DNA of 41,377 nt from Bacteroidota bacterium (GCA_022567155.1 JADFHN010000033.1:1-41377), one strand, 5' to 3'. Positions 17,060-26,770 are shown, counted from the stretch's first letter. Notes: a model not told the origin generated them from the sequence alone. A program made the numbers and translations.

Positions 17060-18454
17060 TTATAAATGAATGACTTCATCATAAGCTGCTGCCGTAGCCT
17101 CCATCACTGCCTCCGACATAGTGGGATGCGGATGAATGGATTTAATGATTTCATGGGCGGTCGTTTCCAGTTTGCGGGCAGCGACCACTTCCGCAATCAG
17201 CTCGGTTACGTTGGCGCCGATCATATGTGCCCCTAGCCATTCTCCATATTTGGCATCATAAATTACCTTCACAAATCCCTCTTTGGCCCCGGCAGCGCTG
17301 GCTTTACCAGATGCAGAAAAAGGGAATTTACCCACTTTGATTTCATATCCGGCCTCTTTGGCTGCGGCCTCCGTGTAGCCCACCGATGCAATTTCCGGAC
17401 TGCAATAGGTACATCCAGGAATGTTGTTATAGTTGATTGGTTCCGGGTTCAAACCCGAAATTTTCTCCACGCAGGTTATACCTTCAGCAGAAGCAACATG
17501 TGCCAGGGCCGGACCATGTACGATATCTCCAATTGCATAAATACCGGGAATATTCGTTTTATAATGGTCATCCACAATTATTATGCCCTTGTCGGTGGTC
17601 ACACCTGCTTCTTCCAGCCCGATACCTTCAATGTTGGTGGTTATACCCACAGCAGAGAGCACCACATCACAAGCTAATATTTCCTCCCCTTTCGGTGTTT
17701 TCACTGTTACTTTCACCCCTTTGCCTTTTGTATCTACCGCAGTAACTTCGGAGTTGGTCATTACTTTTATTTTTGACTTTTTAAACGATCTTTCGAGCTG
17801 CGTCGATATTTCTTCGTCTTCAATAGGCACCAGGTGAGGCAGGAATTCCACAATGGTCACTTCTGTGCCGATGGTATGATAAAAATAGGCAAACTCTACT
17901 CCTATTGCCCCGGACCCTACGATCACCATTTTTTTAGGCTGCTTTTCGAGCGACATGGCTTTCCGGTAACCAATCACATTTTTGTTATCAATGAGTAAAT
18001 TAGGGAGTTCTTTTGACCGACCGCCTGTTGCAACAATAATATGACTGGCTGAATATTCGGTTTTCTTTCCATCTTCTGCTTCCACTTCCACTATTTTCCC
18101 CGGTTTCAGCATGCCAAACCCGCTTATGGCGTCAATCTTGTTCTTCTTAAAAAGAAACTGGATTCCTTTGCTCATGCCGTCGGCTATGCTGCGGCTGCGC
18201 TGTACCATTCCACCGAAATCAATGGCCGCATCTTTGACGGTAATGCCGTAATCGGATGCGTGTTGGATGTATTCATACACGTTAGCGCTTTTAAGCAACG
18301 CTTTGGTAGGGATACATCCCCAATTTAGACATATACCTCCCAACGATTCCCGTTCTATAACTCCCACTTTCATGCCCAGTTGTGATGCACGTATAGCAGC
18401 TACATATCCACCTGGACCGCTGCCTATTACTATCAGATCATATTTTATAGCCAT
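17060..18454 (-). CDS. lpdA: dihydrolipoyl dehydrogenase
   Basis: The 464-residue flavoprotein is the E3 component of 2-oxoacid dehydrogenase complexes and re-oxidises dihydrolipoamide with NAD. FAD-binding IGSGPGGYVAA is at 10-20. The redox-active disulfide is Cys42 and Cys47 in GGICLNWGCIPTKAL, with the NAD-binding VIVGSGAIGVEFAYFY in the middle. The second FAD segment is GIYAIGDI, and the C-terminal active-site dyad is in SIHPHPTMSEAVMEA. The length is standard. Other complex subunits are not in the window, so it is a stand-alone gene. A TATTTTTG box lies 32 nt upstream of the start on the same strand. Annotation is secure. Confidence 0.97.
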   Translation of the reverse strand: MAIKYDLIVIGSGPGGYVAAIRASQLGMKVGVIERESLGGICLNWGCIPTKALLKSANVYEYIQHASDYGITVKDAAIDFGGMVQRSRSIADGMSKGIQFLFKKNKIDAISGFGMLKPGKIVEVEAEDGKKTEYSASHIIVATGGRSKELPNLLIDNKNVIGYRKAMSLEKQPKKMVIVGSGAIGVEFAYFYHTIGTEVTIVEFLPHLVPIEDEEISTQLERSFKKSKIKVMTNSEVTAVDTKGKGVKVTVKTPKGEEILACDVVLSAVGITTNIEGIGLEEAGVTTDKGIIIVDDHYKTNIPGIYAIGDIVHGPALAHVASAEGITCVEKISGLNPEPINYNNIPGCTYCSPEIASVGYTEAAAKEAGYEIKVGKFPFSASGKASAAGAKEGFVKVIYDAKYGEWLGAHMIGANVTELIAEVVAARKLETTAHEIIKSIHPHPTMSEAVMEATAAAYDEVIHL

Positions 18455-18486
18455 AATTAATGGATTTATCCTTGAAAGAAGTGCGG

Positions 18487-18494
18487 CAAAAATA
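18487..18494 (-). promoter_or_regulatory. lpdA: -7 type promoter box of lpdA
   Basis: On the minus strand TATTTTTG matches TAnnTTTG and lies 32 nt before the ATG. The -33 region is T-rich without a clear TTG. Confidence 0.45.
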
Positions 18495-18739
18495 ACCTAT
18501 TGTGGTTAGGAAAAAAACATTCCTGCCGCTCCATTTACACCAACATGCAGCTACCCGATCAGAATTACAATTTAATCATTGCATCCATAATAAAATGTTG
18601 TTACATAACCGTAGCAAAGAATACAGGAGCACGGAAATCAGCAGCAGGTTTATCAATTTACGATCGTGTAATTCTATTATAAGAAAATTTTTGAATATTT
18701 GTCATTCTGAAATTCTGCTACTGACAATTAAAGATACAA

Positions 18740-19687
18740 ATGAACATCGTCATTCTGGACGGCTATACCCTTAATCCCGGTGACATTTCATGGGATCCAC
18801 TCAGGGCACTGGGCAATGTGCAAATTTTTGACCGCACCGGACCATTCGACATTATTGACAGATGCAGTAATTCCGAAATTGTACTTACCAATAAAGTGGT
18901 TATACCTGCCGGTACCATTAAAAAGCTGACAAAGCTGCAATATATCGGCGTACTGGCCACCGGGTTTAATGTGGTAGCGGTTGAGGCCGCTAAAGAACTG
19001 GGTATTGTAGTAACGAACATACCCGGCTACGGCACTCATTCGGTAGCCCAGCACACATTTGCCCTTATTCTGGAAATATTTAACAATGTTGGTGGACATA
19101 ACACTGATATTCACCACGGCGGCTGGAGTCAAATACCCGATTTCAGTTATACCCTTAATACCCTGCATGAACTATCCGGCAAGACACTTGGTGTGCTTGG
19201 TTGGGGCAAAATCGGTAAAAAGGTGGCTGCTATCGGAAAAGTATTCGGTATGCATGTCATTATCCATTCATCGTATCCTGACGCCGGTAGTACATTTGAA
19301 TTTGTTCCGCTTGAAGACCTTTTCAGGAAAAGTGATATTGTGAGCATACATACCAAACTTAACAGCCATAAAATCGGCCTGGTGAACGACAGCCTGCTTC
19401 GGCTGATGAAAAAGGAAGCAGTACTTATCAACACCAGCAGGGGTCAGATCATCAATGAGCAGGACCTGGCTGATGCGCTGAACAATGATGCCATCAGGGC
19501 TGCAGGAATTGATGTTTTTACCGTTGAGCCGCTTTCACCCGATGCACCGCTTCTCACTGCTAAAAATTGCACACTTACTCCTCACATTGCCTGGGCAACC
19601 AAAGAAGCCAGGGAACGGCTGATGCAAATTGCCGCAGATAATATTCGCTCGTTTATTGCAGGCAACCCGGTTAATCAGGTTAGCTGA
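18740..19687 (+). CDS. D-2-hydroxyacid dehydrogenase
   Basis: The 315-residue protein has the two-Rossmann layout of NAD-dependent D-2-hydroxyacid dehydrogenases, close to the glycerate/hydroxypyruvate branch. The nucleotide-binding GVLGWGKIGKKVA is at 151-163. Catalytic residues are Arg234 in NTSRGQIIN, Glu263 in DVFTVEPLS and His282 in LTPHIAWAT. The length is typical. It would interconvert a 2-oxoacid and its D-2-hydroxyacid with NAD(P)H in the cytoplasm; the substrate is not readable. Seventy bases separate it from fabG on the same strand, and it is divergent from lpdA across 285 bp of AT-rich DNA with no clear promoter match. Confidence 0.93.
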   Translation: MNIVILDGYTLNPGDISWDPLRALGNVQIFDRTGPFDIIDRCSNSEIVLTNKVVIPAGTIKKLTKLQYIGVLATGFNVVAVEAAKELGIVVTNIPGYGTHSVAQHTFALILEIFNNVGGHNTDIHHGGWSQIPDFSYTLNTLHELSGKTLGVLGWGKIGKKVAAIGKVFGMHVIIHSSYPDAGSTFEFVPLEDLFRKSDIVSIHTKLNSHKIGLVNDSLLRLMKKEAVLINTSRGQIINEQDLADALNNDAIRAAGIDVFTVEPLSPDAPLLTAKNCTLTPHIAWATKEARERLMQIAADNIRSFIAGNPVNQVS

Positions 19688-19756
19688 GTTTACATTTTTG
19701 ATTTTTATCTTATCTTGGCAGTCCGAAAAGCACAGAACTAATACTCCGCAAAAAAT

Positions 19757-20503
19757 ATGAAATTGTTAGAAGGTAAAACCGCACTGATCACCGGCGCATC
19801 AAAAGGAATTGGCCGGTCAATAGCAAAACGATTTGCAGAACAGGGAGCAAATATTGCATTTACCTATTTGTCAAGTGTAGAAAAAGGTCTCGCTCTGGAA
19901 AAAGAGCTTACAGAAACAGGTGTGAAAGCAAAAGGCTACCGGTCGGATGCTTCTGACTTCACTGCCGCAGAGCAACTTATCAACGATGTGGTTGGTGAAT
20001 TCGGGTCGCTGGATATCCTTGTGAATAACGCCGGCATAACGCAGGACAATCTTTTGATGCGAATGACTGAAGAAATGTGGGATAAGGTGATCAATGTGAA
20101 CCTGAAATCATGCTTTAACACGGTGAAAGCCGCTACTCGCACCTTTATGAAACAAAGAGGAGGTTCTATAATCAACCTGAGCTCGGTAGTGGGACTGAGA
20201 GGCAATGCCGGCCAGGCCAACTATGCCGCTTCCAAAGCAGGTATCATTGGTTTTACAAAATCGGTGGCGCTTGAACTTGGCTCAAGAAACATACGGTCGA
20301 ATGCCATTGCACCCGGATTTATCGAAACGGAAATGACTGCAGAACTGGATCAGAATACTGTTCAGAGCTGGCGTGATGCCATCCCGCTCAGACGCGGTGG
20401 CACACCGGATGAGGTTGCCGATCTTGCTGTGTTTCTAGCGTCAGATATGTCGTCCTACATTACCGGACAAGTCTTGCAGGTAGACGGAGGCATGCTGACG
20501 TAG
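19757..20503 (+). CDS. fabG: 3-oxoacyl-[ACP] reductase (SDR)
   Basis: The 248-residue classical short-chain dehydrogenase reduces 3-oxoacyl-ACP with NADPH in fatty-acid elongation. The cofactor motif TGASKGIG is at 12-19, VNNAG at 89-93, Ser142/143 in NLSSVVG, and Tyr156-x3-Lys160 in NYAASKAG. The C-terminus GQVLQVDGGMLT is characteristic of FabG. Length is standard and all catalytic residues are present. The tail of an unrelated FtsX permease gene begins at, or just before, its stop codon, so sequence after fabG has been rearranged. The last residues GGMLT still look complete. Confidence 0.95.
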   Translation: MKLLEGKTALITGASKGIGRSIAKRFAEQGANIAFTYLSSVEKGLALEKELTETGVKAKGYRSDASDFTAAEQLINDVVGEFGSLDILVNNAGITQDNLLMRMTEEMWDKVINVNLKSCFNTVKAATRTFMKQRGGSIINLSSVVGLRGNAGQANYAASKAGIIGFTKSVALELGSRNIRSNAIAPGFIETEMTAELDQNTVQSWRDAIPLRRGGTPDEVADLAVFLASDMSSYITGQVLQVDGGMLT

Positions 20504-20730
20504 CAAAAGATTTTTCAAAACTCATGCTAATTTCATTGGTAATTGCAATTCCTGTTTCATGGACATTGGCAAATCTATGGTTAGAAAACTTAGCCTATCA
20601 TACCAATCTATCCGTTTGGATTTTTATAGATGCAGGCGTTACTGCATTACTGATTTCCTGGTTCACAGTAGGCTATCAATCAATAAAAGCCGCTGTTCTG
20701 AACCCTGTAAAATCATTGAGAAGTGAGTAG
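20500..20730 (+). pseudogene. C-terminal remnant of an FtsX/MacB-type permease
   Basis: The longest ATG-initiated reading gives 68 residues from 20524, but the same frame is open and homologous back to about 20500: VAKDFSKLMLISLVIAIP. It is followed by LANLWLENLAYHTNLSVWIF and ends in IKAAVLNPVKSLRSE. This is the last membrane helix pair and the conserved terminus of the about 800-residue FtsX permeases seen intact at 23914-26328, whose corresponding end is NWLENFAYHDN to LMNPVDTLRYE. The first 700 residues are absent. Homology therefore begins inside the fabG stop codon, marking a deletion or insertion junction. The two copies are only moderately similar, so this is not a recent local duplicate. 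A short expressed peptide is possible but unlikely. Confidence 0.8.
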
Positions 20731-20799
20731 CGTTTATTTCTGAAATTATTGACCTGGCCATAATCCTTAATCAACCATTTATCGTTTACTTTGGGAGAT

Positions 20800-22887
20800 A
20801 TGGGTTCGGCCATCTTTTTTGAGCACTCCTACTGGTTTTTTATTCTTTGCTTTCTGGCAGGTACGGGGTATGCCTTTCTTTTGTATTATAAACACAAAGC
20901 GCCCTGGAGCAATCGGGTAACCTGGCAACTCTTTGCTTTACGGGCTGTACTGATCGCACTTTTAGCCGGCTTGTTGGTTGGGCCGTTTATTAAGATCATA
21001 CAAAACCAGTTTGAAAAACCCAAAGTTGTAATTGTCATTGATAACTCACTGTCGCTGAAAATCGTTGAAGACTCGGTTTCGTTGTATAATTATATGGCCG
21101 GTCTCAAACAACTAGCTTCCAGGCTCGATAATTCCGGCTATGAATTACGATTCCGCACTTTTGATGAGGAACATACCAGTTTGAATGCGCCTGTCACTTT
21201 TGAATGGCAAACCACCAATTTAAATGCGCTCTTCAAATCGGTGCAGAATGATTTTGAAGGAACCAACCTGGGGGCTGTTGTGCTGCTATCCGACGGGATT
21301 TACAACCAGGGTATCTCACCCACATTTACTCAATTTACGTTCCCGGTGTATCCTATCGGCATAGGCGACACCATCAGTAAGCAGGATCTGGTTATAAAAA
21401 ACGTAATGTATAACCGGCTTTCATACCAGGGAAACCGGTTTCCCGTCATTGCTGAAGTATTTAACGAAGGATATATGGGTATACCTGTAAAAATTTCTGT
21501 CAGCAGAAATAATCAGGAACTGGCCTCTGAAACGATTACCTTCAGCAGGAATAATCAACTCAAAAAAGCGGAATTTTTTATTGACGCTGAAGAAGTAGGC
21601 CTTCAGCGATACACGGTTAAGCTCGAAGGCATGCCGGATGAGTTTACTTACGTAAATAATACGCGGCATGTCTTTGTCGATATCATCGACGGTAAGGAGC
21701 AAATCCTGATCATGGCTGCATCTCCGCACCCCGATATCAAAGCGATTGTCTCGGCCATCGAAACCAATGACAATTATAATGTCGAGCTTTTCATCCCGGG
21801 CATTTACGAATTTCCGGAAGCCATCCAGGATATTGATCTGGTCATTTACCACCAGATTCCTGACAGCAAACGCCTGACCGACACGTATGTAGAACGGATC
21901 AAAGAGCAGAAAATTCCAGAATTTTACATTGTCGGCAGCCAGACAAATATCAGTGCATTGAACAAGGCGATTGCCCCGGTGCATATAAATTCCCTACACA
22001 ACCAGGGCGACCTTGTTACGGCGATTTATTACCCGCAGTTCAGCTTATTCGGACTTTCCGGCGAACTGGTCGAATTCTTATCCAGTTTTCCGCCGGTAAG
22101 GGTCCCTTTTGGACAAATCAATGCCGATATTGAATCGAACGTACTGCTTCGTCAGCGGGTAGGAAGCGTAGAAACAGGCCGGCCGTTGCTCTTATTCAGA
22201 AATGCAGACGATAAGAAAACAGGTATCATGTTTGGAGAAGGCATCTGGCAATGGAAATTATTTGATTATGCAAAAAATAAAAACAATACGATGTCGGATG
22301 AGTTGATACTAAAATCAATCCAGTACCTTACTACAAGGGATGACAAACGAAAATTCAGGGTGTTCCCGCGAACAAACGAATTTTTTGAAAATGAACCTGT
22401 GATTCTTGAAGCAGAAGCTTACAACAGCCTGTACGAAGTTATTTATGATGTCAAAATTGACATTACCATTACCGGCGACACGAACCGGTCTGCTGATTAC
22501 ACATTTGTTACAAGCAAGAATAATTCGAGTTTTACCATACGTGATTTAGCGCCGGGCATTTATACATTCCAGGCCAGGGCAGTTATTAATGGCCAGCCAC
22601 ACCAGATATCGGGTGAGTTTGCCGTAAAAGCCATGGACATTGAAGCAGTAAACCTGACCGCCGACCACCACCTGCTGCGTGAACTGGCTATCAAAAGCGG
22701 TGGACAGTTTTATTTCCCATCACAACTCGATGAACTTGAGTCGGCGCTGATCCGGAACAAGCCACCGGACGTAATTCACAGCAGCGAACGGTTTTTCCCG
22801 CTTATCAATCTCATCTGGGTGTTTTTTATCTTGCTGGCATTGATTACAGCCGAGTGGTTTATCCGAAAATACCAGGGAGGATACTGA
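20800..22887 (+). CDS. large membrane protein with vWA-like domain
   Basis: Translation from ATG 20800 gives 695 residues; a TTG at 20791 is in frame but weaker. Two N-terminal membrane segments (about 10-27 and 42-64) precede a vWA-like region with the MIDAS-type DNSLS in VIVIDNSLSL and LLSDGIYNQG. Long beta-rich extracytoplasmic modules follow, including a glutamine-amidotransferase-like fold segment (EQILIMAASPHPDIKAIVSA). One C-terminal membrane helix (about 668-688, LIWVFFILLALITAEWF) closes the protein. This resembles the Bacteroidota membrane proteins related to the Bat/aerotolerance vWA families, of unknown role. TTACTTTG ends 5 nt before the ATG, suggesting a very short leader. Confidence 0.85.
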   Translation: MGSAIFFEHSYWFFILCFLAGTGYAFLLYYKHKAPWSNRVTWQLFALRAVLIALLAGLLVGPFIKIIQNQFEKPKVVIVIDNSLSLKIVEDSVSLYNYMAGLKQLASRLDNSGYELRFRTFDEEHTSLNAPVTFEWQTTNLNALFKSVQNDFEGTNLGAVVLLSDGIYNQGISPTFTQFTFPVYPIGIGDTISKQDLVIKNVMYNRLSYQGNRFPVIAEVFNEGYMGIPVKISVSRNNQELASETITFSRNNQLKKAEFFIDAEEVGLQRYTVKLEGMPDEFTYVNNTRHVFVDIIDGKEQILIMAASPHPDIKAIVSAIETNDNYNVELFIPGIYEFPEAIQDIDLVIYHQIPDSKRLTDTYVERIKEQKIPEFYIVGSQTNISALNKAIAPVHINSLHNQGDLVTAIYYPQFSLFGLSGELVEFLSSFPPVRVPFGQINADIESNVLLRQRVGSVETGRPLLLFRNADDKKTGIMFGEGIWQWKLFDYAKNKNNTMSDELILKSIQYLTTRDDKRKFRVFPRTNEFFENEPVILEAEAYNSLYEVIYDVKIDITITGDTNRSADYTFVTSKNNSSFTIRDLAPGIYTFQARAVINGQPHQISGEFAVKAMDIEAVNLTADHHLLRELAIKSGGQFYFPSQLDELESALIRNKPPDVIHSSERFFPLINLIWVFFILLALITAEWFIRKYQGGY

Positions 22888-22994
22888 AACCGGGAATTTA
22901 TCATTGTTTATTCAGCCGTAATAAATTCCGTTGAACCACAAAAAAATCTTGGAAATAGCGGAATTATTTTTTACTATTAACTAATATTTTAGTT

Positions 22995-23789
22995 ATGGCT
23001 CGCATATATCCCCTTTTTGCGGTAATTATACTTGCATCCTGCACCGATTATGGTAAAGATGGTCTGGAAGCCTTTGATCAGGGAAACTATGTAGAGGCCC
23101 TGGAGATGTTCAGCATTGCCTTATCGAGGTCACCAAACAACGAATCCTATCATTACAATAAAGCCCGCACACTGGAGGAACTCGAAATGTACGAGGAGGC
23201 ATTAGTAGAATATTCGTGGGTTGTGCGCAACAGCCCTATGCCCTCCGATGCCTACCTGGGCAGGGGCCGCTGTTACTGGAAAATGGAAGATTATAAAAGC
23301 GCCGGCATGGACTTCACGAATGTACTCCGTAAATCGTCTGATAATTTTGAAGCGTATTATCTGCGCGGACGTGTGGAGCTTAAATTAATGGATTACGCTG
23401 GCGCCGTTGAGGACCTGAACGAAGCCGTACGATTGAATCCCAAACATGAAATGGTGTATTTCCACCGGGGGGTAGCCCGTGGCCAAACCGGATTTTTACA
23501 GGGCGCCATCCATGATTTCTCGAAGATAATTGAAAGCAATCCCGGATTGGTTCAGGCATATTACAACCGGGGTATATGTTTCCAGCGAATGCATAGATTT
23601 GAATCCGCTATTGAAGACTTTTCACATGTATTTAAAAATGATAAAGACAAGTTAGAGAGCCTTTGGCGAAGAGGGTATTGCTATTTACAGCTTCGTAATT
23701 ATGCGAAGGCATGCAGCGATTTCAATCAGGCTATTCTACGTGGATTTAAACCAGGTGTAACGTACCATCTAGAGGTATGTAATAAATGA
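22995..23789 (+). CDS. TPR-repeat lipoprotein
   Basis: The 264-residue protein starts with a lipoprotein signal whose lipobox is LASC (Cys16). It continues with about six to seven tetratricopeptide repeats from residue 25 to the end (units such as GNYVEALEMFSIALSRSPNN, then YEEALVEYSWVV, and later YAGAVEDLNEAVRLNPKHEM). TPR arrays are protein-protein scaffolds, so this is probably a membrane-anchored adaptor on the periplasmic side. It lies 107 bp after the large vWA-like membrane gene on the same strand. Some Bacteroidota loci pair vWA and TPR proteins, which makes a shared function reasonable but unproven. Confidence 0.88.
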   Translation: MARIYPLFAVIILASCTDYGKDGLEAFDQGNYVEALEMFSIALSRSPNNESYHYNKARTLEELEMYEEALVEYSWVVRNSPMPSDAYLGRGRCYWKMEDYKSAGMDFTNVLRKSSDNFEAYYLRGRVELKLMDYAGAVEDLNEAVRLNPKHEMVYFHRGVARGQTGFLQGAIHDFSKIIESNPGLVQAYYNRGICFQRMHRFESAIEDFSHVFKNDKDKLESLWRRGYCYLQLRNYAKACSDFNQAILRGFKPGVTYHLEVCNK

Positions 23790-23913
23790 TTTTCAGGCTC
23801 TTATCTCTGTCATCATTACACTCATGTCCAATCAACGCCTCTATTTTTTACCAATCCCATCTCTACTTCCGCAGACATTAATCAAACACACTATTCCTTT
23901 GAATAAAATTATG

Positions 23914-26328
23914 TCACTCGTACCGTAATGTATCAACCGGATTCATTAGTGAAGCACGAATTGTCTGAATACTTATTGTAACCCAGGCAATTAGTAGAGA
24001 AAAAACCAGGCTGATTATAAAAGGTGTAAGTTGAATATTATCATGATAAGCAAAATTTTCAAGCCAGTTTGCCATTATAAAATAAGTAAGTGGCCCTGCA
24101 ATTACGAAAGAAAATAACACGAGCCATGTAATACCTTTTGTGAGTAATACCACAATCTGAACCACTGATGCCCCCAATACTTTGCGTACTCCAATTTCTT
24201 TTAATCGCTGCTCCGCAATATATGATGACAATGCGTAAAGCCCCATGGAAGCAATAAATATGGCCAAAAGTGAAAATACTTTGACAACAATACTCAATCG
24301 ATCCTCCTCCGCATACAACTGATCGAAACGGTCCCCGACAAAATAGCTTGAAAACGGGAATCCTGGCCGAAGGAAAGCCCATTGCTCCTGAAGATAAGCC
24401 ATCACTTCATCCTGATGTCCCTCTTTTATACGGATAGCAATATTTCTTGCCCTTCCTGATGATACCAGGAATACAATGGGCGCTATTTGCTGATGCAAAG
24501 ATTCGAAATGGAAATCTTTGACTATCCCGATTATACGGCCTTGCCGTCCACCATAATTGAATTTTTTGTCTATTGCTTCTTTGGGGGTTTCCCACCCGAT
24601 AGCTTTCACTGCGGCCTCGTTAATTACGAACGCTTCTGTTGAATCACTTGCCCTGGAAAAATCAAAGTTCCTCCCAGCAATAAAAGATATTTTAAAATTT
24701 TCCAGAAATCCATGATCAACATGAACATCGGCCACGCGAAAACTGATTTGCTTCATTTCTCCATCAACCTCAGCAACTGTGCCTTGTGAATCCAACAATC
24801 TTCCGGAGGGAATCCGTGAAGAGATTGAAACACTTTCAATACCAGGTTGAGATTCCAGTTGCTGTTTTATTGAGGCATATTTGTTGTGTATATCTGTATT
24901 AATTGGCAATATAACCATGCGGTCTTTATTGAATCCCAGATCTTTGCCCAGCATATAGGATAACTGATGTTGTACTACGCCGACACCTACAATCAATGCT
25001 ATGGAAATAGTAAACTGAATTATCACCAAAATGGAACGCAGGCTAAACCGACTACCGGCTACTTTACCTTTCCCCTTCAGAATACTTGCAGGATTAAATG
25101 AAGCCAGATAAAATGCAGGATAGCTACCTGCAGCGACACCGGTAATCAGCGTAATACCTCCTATCATTGCCAGGGTAAACGCATCTTTTGAAAAATTCAA
25201 TGCGAGCCCTTTACCGATGAATTCATTAAATGAAGGAAGCAACCAATAAACCAAAATAATGGCTAAACTCATCCCAAGAATGGCAAACAATACAGACTCC
25301 ACCAAAAATTGACGGACAAGTGTAGATTTATATGCACCCATCACTTTTCTTAATCCCACTTCCTGCGCCCTTTTGGAAGACCGGGCTGTTGACAGGTTTA
25401 TGAAATTAATGCAGGCGATTACCAGTATAAACAGGGCAATAATAGTATATATATAAACATAGGCAATATCCCCATTGGCTTCGACTTCCGAATCGAGATG
25501 GGAGTGCAGATGAATTGAAGTAAGAGGCCAAAGGGTCAGGTAATTATATTCAGAAGGTTTTCTTCCGTTGCTTGTGGGTTGTAAATGGCGATCCAGGAAA
25601 TCAGGTAACTGCGATTGCAGTTTTTTATAATCATACCCTTCAGGAAGTAATAAATATGTAGTGTAGTTGTTACTTTCCCAGGACTGCATCATCCGATCTC
25701 TTCCCACCATAGCCTCATAGGTACTTAACGAAGCCAGCATATCCCAATTGAAATGAGAATTCAGGGGCACATCCCGGGCAATACCCGTAACCTTCAATTC
25801 AGTGAGATTGTCATAATTGATCATTTTACCTAACGGATCTTCATCACCAAAATATTTTTTTGCAGTCGTTTCAGTCATTACTATGCTATTGGGTTCAATG
25901 AGTGCTGTAGCGGGGTCACCCTTTACAAGCGGCCAGCTAAAAATGTCAAACACGTCACCATCCACCAGAAAAACTCGTTGTTCTTCGATCTTTGTGTCGT
26001 TATATGTAATGAGAGGGTTATCACCCAGGAAACGAACGGCATGTAGTACTACATTTTCAAAATCATTGCTAAGCAGTGGTCCAAAGGGAGGTGCAACGTT
26101 ACCCAGATGGAGGCTTGTTTCTCCATCCTGGTTTACCCAGGCACGAGTAATTCGTACGATCCGTTCTGATTTTTCATGATATTTATCAAAACTGAGTTCA
26201 TCATTTACAAAAAGCATGATAAGTATGGTTGCTGCCATACCAATGGCAAGACTGAAAATATTAATAAATGAAGATCCTTTATTTCTGGAAATATTGCGAA
26301 AAGCAATTTTAAGATAATTGATTAGCAT
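23914..26328 (-). CDS. FtsX/MacB-type ABC transporter permease
   Basis: The 804-residue protein has the Bacteroidota layout of two MacB-like halves. N-terminal MLINYLKIAFRNISRNKGSS leads into a first membrane helix (about 22-42) and a large periplasmic domain (about 55-270). Three FtsX helices with ARSSKRAQEVGLRKVMGAYK follow. A second helix and periplasmic domain (about 430-660) precede the last three helices, with ERLKEIGVRKVLGAS and the terminus LMNPVDTLRYE. Such permeases work with a separate MacB-type ATPase, usually in efflux or envelope stress; none is encoded nearby. It is a single-gene unit on the minus strand, separated from the next fragment by a terminator. Confidence 0.93.
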   Translation of the reverse strand: MLINYLKIAFRNISRNKGSSFINIFSLAIGMAATILIMLFVNDELSFDKYHEKSERIVRITRAWVNQDGETSLHLGNVAPPFGPLLSNDFENVVLHAVRFLGDNPLITYNDTKIEEQRVFLVDGDVFDIFSWPLVKGDPATALIEPNSIVMTETTAKKYFGDEDPLGKMINYDNLTELKVTGIARDVPLNSHFNWDMLASLSTYEAMVGRDRMMQSWESNNYTTYLLLPEGYDYKKLQSQLPDFLDRHLQPTSNGRKPSEYNYLTLWPLTSIHLHSHLDSEVEANGDIAYVYIYTIIALFILVIACINFINLSTARSSKRAQEVGLRKVMGAYKSTLVRQFLVESVLFAILGMSLAIILVYWLLPSFNEFIGKGLALNFSKDAFTLAMIGGITLITGVAAGSYPAFYLASFNPASILKGKGKVAGSRFSLRSILVIIQFTISIALIVGVGVVQHQLSYMLGKDLGFNKDRMVILPINTDIHNKYASIKQQLESQPGIESVSISSRIPSGRLLDSQGTVAEVDGEMKQISFRVADVHVDHGFLENFKISFIAGRNFDFSRASDSTEAFVINEAAVKAIGWETPKEAIDKKFNYGGRQGRIIGIVKDFHFESLHQQIAPIVFLVSSGRARNIAIRIKEGHQDEVMAYLQEQWAFLRPGFPFSSYFVGDRFDQLYAEEDRLSIVVKVFSLLAIFIASMGLYALSSYIAEQRLKEIGVRKVLGASVVQIVVLLTKGITWLVLFSFVIAGPLTYFIMANWLENFAYHDNIQLTPFIISLVFSLLIAWVTISIQTIRASLMNPVDTLRYE

Positions 26329-26396
26329 GGGTTTTGTGATTTGGTTGGTGGTTTAATCAATGACGCAATATTTATATAATTGTTGCATTCTATACT

Positions 26397-26430
26397 AAAA
26401 AAATTGAGCCCCTTCATTTTAGGAGCCCAA
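26397..26430 (-). terminator. intrinsic terminator after the DUF4097-like remnant
   Basis: A 9-bp stem with G-U pairs (26404-26412 with 26422-26430) is followed by seven T on the minus strand (26403-26397). It lies 26 bp after the stop of the short minus-strand fragment and supports that fragment having once been the end of a real gene. Confidence 0.65.
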
Positions 26431-26455
26431 TATGACACAAGATAATTTTATGTTT

Positions 26456-26638
26456 TTAATTTCCCTTGCGGATAAATATGTTTCCATTGTAGGATTGGAT
26501 AGTAATCTCAGGGCCTCCGCCATTCATTTTACCACGAACCCAGTTATCCACTTTCACTTTATACACCTCAACTGGGTGTAGCTTGGTAGGTGATATTACT
26601 CGGGCCAACGCAGGCGCCAATGCTAAGACTTGAGCCAT
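26456..26638 (-). pseudogene. probable C-terminal remnant of a DUF4097-like protein
   Basis: The 60-residue reading ends in VRGKMNGGGPEITIQSYNG followed by NIFIRKGN. A terminal pattern of the form INGGGPxIxIxTxNGNIYIRK is characteristic of the beta-helical adhesin-like DUF4097 proteins of Bacteroidota, where it forms the last strands. The N-terminal part here does not look like that family and there is no signal peptide, so most of the gene seems lost. The good terminator just downstream fits an ancestral gene end. Alternatively it is a short unrelated gene; the family call rests on about 25 residues. Confidence 0.45.
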
Positions 26639-26733
26639 TATAGGGAATGGTGCAAAATGGCCTGCACTTTGCGTATGGCTATCGGCACCACAATTTTTAT
26701 TGCCTCCACCGGGAGGTTTGTTTTTCTCCTAAA

Positions 26734-26769
26734 AACTATATAGTTTACTATATAATTAACTATATAGTT
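26734..26769 (+). promoter_or_regulatory. three tandem 12-bp palindromic boxes (putative AbrB-type operator)
   Basis: AACTATATAGTT (26734-26745) and AACTATATAGTT (26758-26769) are perfect palindromes. The 12 bases exactly between them, TACTATATAATT, are a third copy with two changes. The array ends one base before the ATG of the AbrB-like gene and leaves no room for a ribosome-binding site. Spacing in steps of 12 bp suggests cooperative binding, most simply autoregulation by the gene product (inference). Confidence 0.6.
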
Positions 26770-26770
26770 T

